NCBI GenBank assembly: GCA_033782935.1
Contig: JAWQEG010001559.1
Location: 1,861,001 to 1,925,000 of the forward strand
Direction: 5' to 3'
Source of the DNA: Petrolisthes cinctipes
Lineage: Eukaryota; Arthropoda; Malacostraca; Decapoda; Porcellanidae
DNA length: 64,000 nucleotides
The position numbers and the translations under genes are program-made. Each line of letters begins with the position of its first letter. Within the stretch, counting starts at the first letter, position 1. Below, piece by piece: positions 57,561 through 64,000 of the stretch. The notes under the pieces were generated by a model, which saw only the letters and a list, made by a program, of their open reading frames with translations, did not search any database and was not told the origin of the DNA.

Positions 57561-58799
57561 CCTGTGACCCCGAGAGGCACGTAGCAGGAACGTACTCCCG
57601 GGAGTGCAGAAGCATGTGTGGGGTGAACAGTGGTGAAGCACGTCGAGGAACAACCTCACGGTGCAGCCAGAAGAAGAACACAAGGCACGAGTGGACTGCG
57701 GGAGAAAAAAGGGGGTTAACACGTGAACCCACGTGTACACACATGGAAAAACACAAAACACCCTGAGGGAGGAAAACACTAACTCCCAAGGCAAAACACT
57801 AACCCACACATACTCACCCCCACACTGCTGGGGAAAAAACCCCGCAAACACGGTCCCCAATAGCTGAGAGTAGACCCTAGGAAACCCAAGGAGGGAGAGG
57901 GTTTTAAAGGAGGAACTTGTTACTCTACCAGAAAGTAATAAGCTTCTCTTACCCCCAATAAAGGCAAGCACAAAGTAAGAGTTTATGTAAGAGGAAAGAT
58001 AGATAGTCTTACTACCCTACCGCATAATGTTAAAAATTATAAAAACTTTACTGAATTGTAAGAAAAAAGATGGTACTGAATGTTGAAAATACAGTACTGC
58101 ACGAAGAAGAATGCTACAATGCAGACTAAAAAACAGTACAGTAGTAGCAAGAAGTCAAGCAGGTGTAGTGAGTAAAACGTTGCTTGGTAAGGCAGCTACA
58201 GAAGTGCAGGTAACATTATCAGAATAATATCCTAAAGACACTAAAAGAGCTGACAAGAAAAAACACCAAAAAGGTGCAGAGGCCCCAAGACACAGGGGAG
58301 AAGGGACACGTGTAAATAAATAACCTAACTCCCCACAGGGCTAAAAAATCCGAGGAGAAAAAACCCAAACAAGTACTCACCGCACACGGGGGAAGACAGT
58401 CACAGCGTGAGCGCACACAGCAAACAACACACACACGGGGAAAATCACCACACAAGGGGCAAACACGCACACGTGTTCGCGCCACGTGCAGAGAAAAACA
58501 CAAAATACAGCCTTCCACACTCCACACCAAAGGGTCGCAAGCCTTGGGGGTGAAGCAGGGTGCGTGGGTCGAACGATGCTGGTGGCCGTCAGGGGACACC
58601 CATAAAGTACACCCCGAAGAGGCACACAAGGCACGAGTAGACTGCGGGAGAAAAAACTCACAAAAAGGGGGGTTAACACGTGAAGCCACGCGTACAAAGA
58701 TACACACAAAATAATAGGACATGGGCAGAGGGGGATAGCAAGCCCCCTCGGCCCGGGAACGAACACCAAACAAAACCCCCAAGGGTAACAGACACACTG

Positions 58800-59345
58800 G
58801 GAAGACACCAGAAAAACCCCCCAAAAATACGCTGGGAAGGGGAAACGAGAACCTGGCACAATCCTCGCTCCCCGCACCCCACGTAACACTAAACCACACT
58901 CGGAGGAAACATCAATAAGGGGCTAAGTAGTCCCACACCCGCACCACGTGGGGAGGTAAGTGCCCCACGTGGGGAGGAAAAAACCTCGCTAACACCAAAA
59001 AACCCCGAGGAAAAATACACCAAATGACATGTACTAGTGGCATGAGGAAGGGAGGCAGGACAGGGAAGGGGAAAAACCCCGAAAAGTAGCCCCCAACATA
59101 CTATGCAGCCTGAAGGGCAAAAACCCAGGAACACCACACTGGGAAAAAACAAAAACACACTTAAAAACACGGAAGGGAGAATCTGGGCACAATTTTCGCT
59201 CCCCCTAAACCGTGTGGACTTACACAATACTCGGGGAGGGCACAAGAGGGCTACAAGCCCCCACACACACACCACGTGGGGAGGTAAAGGCCCCACGTGG
59301 GGAGGCCAAACCTCGCTAAAAACCTAAAAAAAAAACGAGGAAAAC
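58800..59345. repeat. ~350-bp tandem duplication with CCCCACGTGGGGAGG palindromes
   Basis: Two similar blocks (about 58820-59010 and 59165-59345) share GGGCACAAT...CGCTCCCC, a CACCACGTGGGGAGGTAA block, GCCCCACGTGGGGAGG and CCTCGCTAA. The palindrome CCCCACGTGGGG occurs twice and CACCACGTGGGG twice. The surrounding sequence (57600-58800) is C/A-rich without coding domains. Confidence 0.7.
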
Positions 59346-60576
59346 ATTCCCACATTAACACCCTAAACTCCTAAAACACACACACATCTGCAATGCAGGC
59401 AGGCCACTAGAACACAAAAGAAACGATAGCAGGAACACGTGACACAACACCGTAGCGTAGCAGCGAGGAGCGTAGCTGTTGACAGGTACGTGTTCCGCGA
59501 CAGAGTGACCGATTGCCTTCGAGCGGGGAGCGGGCTTAATACCTCATCACGCCACCAGGTGGCTCCACTATCAGTACAGCGCCAGATTTGAATTTTGATT
59601 TACTTCTGATGATCGTCACGGAATAGACCCTTCCAACCCAGATTATGCCTATACGGGGCCTGGGCTGGAGAAGGGGCGTATTCTATAGCAATAGCAATCC
59701 AGCTGTGCTGGTTTCACTATACCAATAATAAGACTACGGAGCATAGAGGAAACAGCCCTTATAAGAGTACGTCCAGCAGGCAGTATGGGAGGGACAGGGG
59801 AGTTTTGTCTAAGAGAAGTCTTGACTAACTGAGAGTAATGGGGTGAAAGATGTGGGAAATGGAGGCACTTGACAGTGAAACAAGAAACATTGCAACTCAC
59901 ACTGCATGTTCACTATCCTGGTCGACATTGGACAGCCGAGAATTATTCTCATTGCTCTATTCTGAAATTTATCTAAAGTTTCCAGAGCAGCTCTAGGAAG
60001 TTGAATCAAAGCAGGGGAGAGGTAATCAACAACTGAATGGATAAAAGCAATATAGATGGTTCTGGCTACTGAGATGGAGATGCCCGAGGAGTTGTTAAAT
60101 AGCCATTGAAGTGGTGTAAGTCGGCGCCGGAGACTACCCAATAAGTCCTGGTCAAAGGGATGATCTTGAGGTCTGGCAGGGATAATCGGCCAAATATTGA
60201 CTGGTGCGCCCAGGTAGCGGTACTGGGAACACATGGGAATGACAGTCCCTCCAATGGTGAGAGGAGGCCACAGAGAAGGAGTCAAGAAACTGCTGGAGAT
60301 CTCTTGGTGAGGTAGAATGAACACAGATATCATCAGCATAGCACGTAATTGTAGTTCTAGGAACATCAGGTAGAGAAGTGAGCAACTGATGCATCAGAAT
60401 ATTAAATAACAATGGGCTGAGAGCACCCCCTTGAGGCGTACCAAGATGAAAACTGCGCAAAGGACTGAGTGCACCACTGAAAAAAACACGGGAGGTCCTG
60501 TTACTCAGGTAGCCCCGAATCCACCGTAGTAGATTACCCTTTATCCCAAAGTCAACCAGTTGATCCAAAATCTCTA

Positions 60577-62280
60577 TTAGCAACATCGAAGGTCAATGAA
60601 GGCCACCACACTGTCCCTGGAAAGGCGAGAGTACAGGTCGACTAGGCAGTGATGTGTGCTCCGCTGGGGAAGGAAACCAAACAGCCATGGAGAAAGGCGA
60701 TCCTGCAGTCTGTACATGAGACGATTGAGTAAGATTCTCTCCATAACCTTACAAAAGCAGGAAGTAAGGGAAATAGGCCTGAACTTCGCAGTGCCGGGCT
60801 TAGGGATGGGTATTATTGTGCTGCTGGTCCAGGCTCGTGGTACACAACCATCACGAAGACAAAGATTGTACAGTCGAAGTAGAGGGTTCCCATGAACTTG
60901 TTGAACTAGGCACTGCACAGCATAAGTAATACCATCATCACCAGGGGAAGAAGCTCTACCCCGAGAGAGAGCACAGCGCAACTCCTCCTCAGTTATCTCC
61001 TCTGCATCATCGTCATCATCTTGTAACAGAGCAGACATTAGACGTAGCCGATGGACAGCAGCACGGAAAGCGAGTGCATCTTGTATGTGGGTGGGTAGAC
61101 TGGCTGGGGTAGATTGTTCTGACCAGGCATCGACACGTTGTTGGGCATATTCGGCAGGAGTGTGATGACGAGCAGTGGCCGGTGTCTTTTTAACAACCCG
61201 ACAGATGAGGTGCCACATAGAAGCCACACTTGTTTGCTGGGTGATGCTGTCCGTGAACTGCTGCCAAGACTCAGTGTGAGCACACTTCTGCAAGGCAACT
61301 AAAGCGTCCCTAGATATCTGGTAACGATGTAGCAGGTCAGGGGTTGGGTTGGCTTGAAACAATAGGCCATCACGTTCAGCCTCATTTGCCTCCTGTATAC
61401 GTGCATCCAGTGCCCAGGAGTGGGCAGTATGGCGATGCTGGAGGTGTGGCTGGGAGACGTATAGTAAATAAAAGTCATGAGTAGCAGATACAAGATCAGA
61501 GTACAACTGTTCAGCTGATGATATGTCAAATGTAGGGAATACATGGGCCATAAATAAGATGTAAGTTGGGCAATATTTAGGGGGCACAGCAATATGCAAA
61601 CGAGTGGCTGAAGCATTTGACCCAACAGGTAGAGAATAATGAAACTGAAGAGCGATGTGATCAGAGAATATGTCTGGCATGGAGGAGCACTGAACTTGAG
61701 ATGCTATCAGGCCAGACGAGAGGATGTAATCCAGAGTACCTCCCCGGCAATGAGTGGCACCGCCAGTGTCCCAGCATGTCAGATGATGCTTGCGGATGTA
61801 TGACAGGAGACGAACACCATTACGATTAATAGAGCCAGAACCATCACCCAAATCAGAATGCCAAGCATTAAAATCTCCCATATACACCATACCCCTTACT
61901 GTTGGAGAAGGAAGAGCCTCAAGAGTGAGTCTAGCTTGGGCAGAATAGACATTACATAGCTGGAGTACTCCATTCCCAGATAAAACATCAAATAACTGAA
62001 AGGTCATGTCAGGATCAGTGGAGGTACGGAGAAGGCGATGTGGCAAGGAGCTATGTATGTAAGTCAGGAGACCATTCCTAACTAGATGAACATATGGCAC
62101 ATAACCTGAGAGGGGAGGAGCTTGCCCAGCAGCGAGCGGCCGTCCTGGAAATGCTTCCTGGAGAAAAATAACACTGGGATGATGACGAAAAACATAGGCC
62201 TTGAGTTGAGTGAGCTTAGCATAACTGGTGATACCACATACATTCCAGGAGGTGACATCCAGCTGGCAATCACTAGCGAA
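60577..62280 (-). pseudogene. family B ORF2 N-terminal half (copy 4)
   Basis: A long open minus-strand frame covers the endonuclease (DVTSWNVCGITSY, YMGDFNAWHSDLGD, FSDHIALQF) and RT up to VVAFIDLR. There an 11-bp deletion between two TTCGA copies shifts the frame (about 60590). Sequence beyond continues in another frame with LGTPQGGALSPLLFNILM and YADD (60310-60330). Up to the deletion the ORF is intact. Confidence 0.85.
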
Positions 62281-63134
62281 CTCTGTATTTGGAGGTAGAA
62301 ATCCGGTGAGTGGGGGCAGATGAGCGACCTGGAGAAGAATATGGACCAGGAGAAGAGACTGAATCGAAAAGGTTTTCAAGGCGAGATGCAACAGTATCCA
62401 TCTTTTCGGTAAGGGTAGTGACAGTTGAGATGATGGCCTGCTGAGCCTCGACCAAGGTGGAGAGTTTGGAGTCATTGGCAGCCTGAGCGGCAACCAGCCC
62501 ATCAATCCCAGCTTCAAGGACAGAAAAGCGCTTCTCGAGAGCCGTACATCGTGTCAGGAGGGTAGCAACAGACTTGCGGAGGGCCAGGTCTGGAGGCGAG
62601 GCAGGGCTGGTAGGAGTAACAGGCTGGGGAGGTGGTGGTGGTGGTGGTGGTGGAGGCGGAGCAATAATAGAGACACGAGCCTGGACCTGACGTCGAGTAC
62701 ATCCATGCCACACTTTAACCCCTAGCTGAAGGCATCGTGGACACTTCCATCGAGACGCATCCTCAGGAGGTGAAGGCTCAGAGGTGGAGTCAGCAAGACG
62801 TGATGGTTCACCCCTAACAGGACACCTTGGAATCATGGTCGGTGGCACACCATGCACACATGCCTGGCAGAACAGTACAGGGAGATATGCCCAACTCCCC
62901 AGCACCTGTAGCACCAAGGCTGCTAATTATGAAGTTTCCTCACCTTACACGGTAGAAGACAAGGGAAGAAATCAAAGGAAATCTCATTTGGAGGTGGATC
63001 GGGTTGACTCCAGACAACAACAATACCGCTAATGGGGGAACCATCTTGGAAAAAACGACGGGCAGAGTACACACCAGGGTATCCTTTGGCAAGTTTCGGG
63101 TCAACATCAATAGGAAAACGGGTAAGTATGTAGC
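62273..63134 (-). pseudogene. family B ORF1 C-terminal part (copy 4)
   Basis: The minus-strand frame to 62273 contains the third knuckle (CPRCLQLGVKVWHGC), a run of about 10 prolines and the coiled coil, ending TSKYRVR like the intact copy. Upstream, ILTRFPIDVDPKLAKGYPG and FQDGSPISGIVVVW (63150-62925) are in another frame, with the first knuckle damaged. The N-terminal half is absent. Confidence 0.82.
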
Positions 63135-63462
63135 TGGTTGATTGATTGATTAATTGATTTTTTATGCAACTAAGCATCTGGTGGAGCAACAGCTTAGGTC
63201 ACATACCGCCCAACAGAAAGTTGTCATCTACATAATTAATAAAACATCAACACCCGAAAGGGATAGGCACCATGATTAAAAGAAACACAAACTAAAAAGC
63301 ACATTATTACTAAAAGAACCCGTCGACATAAAATCATCTAAAAGCCATAAATATCATAAAATCATATTTTGTGAAGAAGGACAGCCTCCTCCACATAGGA
63401 GAGGGTGTTCCCTCCCACACTACAACCCTCCTCCTCGAGGACCTGGGAGAGACTGTAAGAAC
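63135..63462 (-). mobile_element. family C LINE 3' end fragment
   Basis: Matches 17899-18230: (GATT)n start, then CATCTGGTGG, GGTCA-ATA-CGCCCAACA, CCCGAAAGGGATAGGCACCA, AGAACCCGTC and CCACATAGGAGAGGGTGTTC. On the minus strand it holds the C-terminal codons and 3' UTR of family C with an (AATC)n tail, inserted in family B ORF1. It is cut at about 63462 by an LTR-like sequence. Confidence 0.85.
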
Positions 63463-63971
63463 CGTATAACTTAACTCAGTGGTTGTCTACGGGGGATTAC
63501 TAACGTTAGGTTAACTAAGATGTTTGATAAGGAAAAAGAAGCAGTAATTTTTAACAATTATATTATCACAATAATCAAACATGACAATACAATATTGAAA
63601 GATAGTTATTACCCAAGAAAACAGTTATTACCCAAGAAAACAGTTATTACCCAAGAAAACAGTTATTACCCAAGAACAGTTATATTTACATTATTTACAA
63701 GAAACAAGTCACAAAAATAGGAATGGTAATCCAGCCGTCTTTTCCACCAATAATTATCTACGTTACCACACAATACAGAGTGAGAAGTCGTCCGAAACTC
63801 AGTTAACCCAGGAGGGAGGTAACACCACAACTGCTTACAAGATGAGACTGACTGTGTGGCCCCCCAGCAGAGCTTATATACTATAGTTTGAAGCCCGGTG
63901 TGCTTCGGAGACTCGTAATTGGATCGAAAATGATGTGGAGATAGCTTCGAGAGGAGTACAGGGTCGTTACA
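63463..63971 (-). repeat. LTR-like sequence, antisense, with TATA box
   Basis: On the minus strand, TGTAACGACCCTGTACTCC begins at 63971, immediately after a purine-rich tract (complement of CCTCCCCCCT at 63972-63981). That is the order expected for a polypurine tract followed by a 3' LTR. A TATA-like TAGTATATAAG lies at 63873-63883 (minus). The far end, near 63463, is set by the loss of family C homology and is not sharply defined. The rest of the element would lie beyond the window. Confidence 0.55.
63604..63677. repeat. 19-bp tandem repeat, four copies
   Basis: AGTTATTACCCAAGAAAAC repeats at 63604, 63623, 63642 and 63661 (last copy shortened). It lies inside the LTR-like sequence and may be an enhancer-type array of that LTR, though this is only inferred from position. 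Confidence 0.85.
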
Positions 63972-64000
63972 CCTCCCCCCTAAGACACTGCCACTTAATT

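Larger units (their letters stand above)
52834..59728. mobile_element. 6.9 kb TA-flanked TIR element carrying tyrosine-recombinase and gag-like remnants
   Basis: TTATTGGTATAGTGAAACCA at 52834 and its complement ending at 59728 open inverted repeats of 38 bp. TA follows at 59729-59730; on the left the original TA is now shared with the adjacent MITE. The interior is GC-rich compared with its surroundings. It holds a truncated tyrosine recombinase (minus), Arg/Ser-rich coding segments in three diverged copies, long direct repeats and several tandem arrays. No DDE transposase or RT was seen. The content suggests DIRS/Ngaro-type retroelement debris inside a TIR element, or a composite. Confidence 0.65.
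51270..63134 (-). mobile_element. family B LINE, copy 4, split by two TIR elements
   Basis: Antisense copy in two parts, 51270-52453 and 59731-63134. It begins with a poly(T) run (the poly(A) complement, 51275-51289) next to the family 3' block. The junction is within ORF2 at the residues RSLNIDIMV: joining the two sides and removing one TA restores the sequence seen at 39395. The 5' end is lost at 63134, where a family C 3' end begins inside the ORF1 codons for SYIL. Confidence 0.88.

Noticed and set aside
57259..58899. Long minus-strand ORFs (up to 226 residues) in the GC-rich region
   Set aside because: Composition is Val/Cys/Phe/Pro-rich, frames overlap one another and no domain is visible; long ORFs are expected by chance in stop-poor GC-rich repeats.
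63604..63677. CRISPR-like array
   Set aside because: The 19-bp units are directly adjacent without spacers and lie in a eukaryotic LTR-like sequence; it is a plain tandem repeat.

Overview
This is a non-coding-looking stretch of an animal genome made almost entirely of transposable elements nested inside one another. No conventional host gene, tRNA or rRNA was recognised. The element mix (Penelope-like element with GIY-YIG nuclease, APE-type LINEs with and without RNase H, Ty3/gypsy, tyrosine-recombinase remnant, THAP/DDE transposon, piggyBac-like and TA-flanked TIR elements) and the long simple repeats suggest an invertebrate, plausibly a large-genome arthropod such as a decapod crustacean. 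The taxon is an inference; nothing here proves it.

Layout. 1-1967: Penelope-like element (PLE) with a hammerhead-like motif at its 3' end. 1968-8637: minus-strand copy of a recurring I-group-like LINE, here called family B. It is split by a LINE encoding a 2A peptide (family A, 2028-5785) and by a TA-flanked TIR element (5994-8351). 8638-17898: Ty3/gypsy element with an unusual SGNH-hydrolase-like ORF right after its primer-binding site. It is internally deleted, carries a piggyBac-like MITE in its LTR region, and is interrupted inside RNase H by a 3.8 kb TIR transposon with a CCTGG duplication (11695-15469). 17899-26300: minus-strand LINE copies with (AATC)n tails (families C and D) and fragments. 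27218-28023: minus-strand envelope-like remnant. 28455-36951: THAP/DDE transposase pseudogene split by a full-length family B LINE (28985-36411, 13-bp duplication), which itself hosts a TA-flanked TIR element (32395-34154).

37600-51270: two copies of another RNase H LINE (family E), interrupted by family B copies on both strands and by a small TIR element (49955-50896). 51270-63134: minus-strand family B copy split by two adjacent TA-flanked TIR elements (52454-52831 and 52834-59728). The larger contains a truncated tyrosine recombinase, Arg/Ser-rich segments and several tandem repeats. 63135-64000: family C 3' end and an antisense LTR with polypurine tract.

The reading frames of host elements were used to define several insertion points: rejoining the two flanks restores a reading frame or a homologous sequence. 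This gives a relative chronology in which family B is host to most insertions and also invades others, so it was active over a long period. The observation I rate highest is the SGNH-hydrolase-like ORF (blocks GHS, GSND, DGVH) in the gag position of a gypsy element at 10810-11364. All calls come from reading the sequence; no database search was run.
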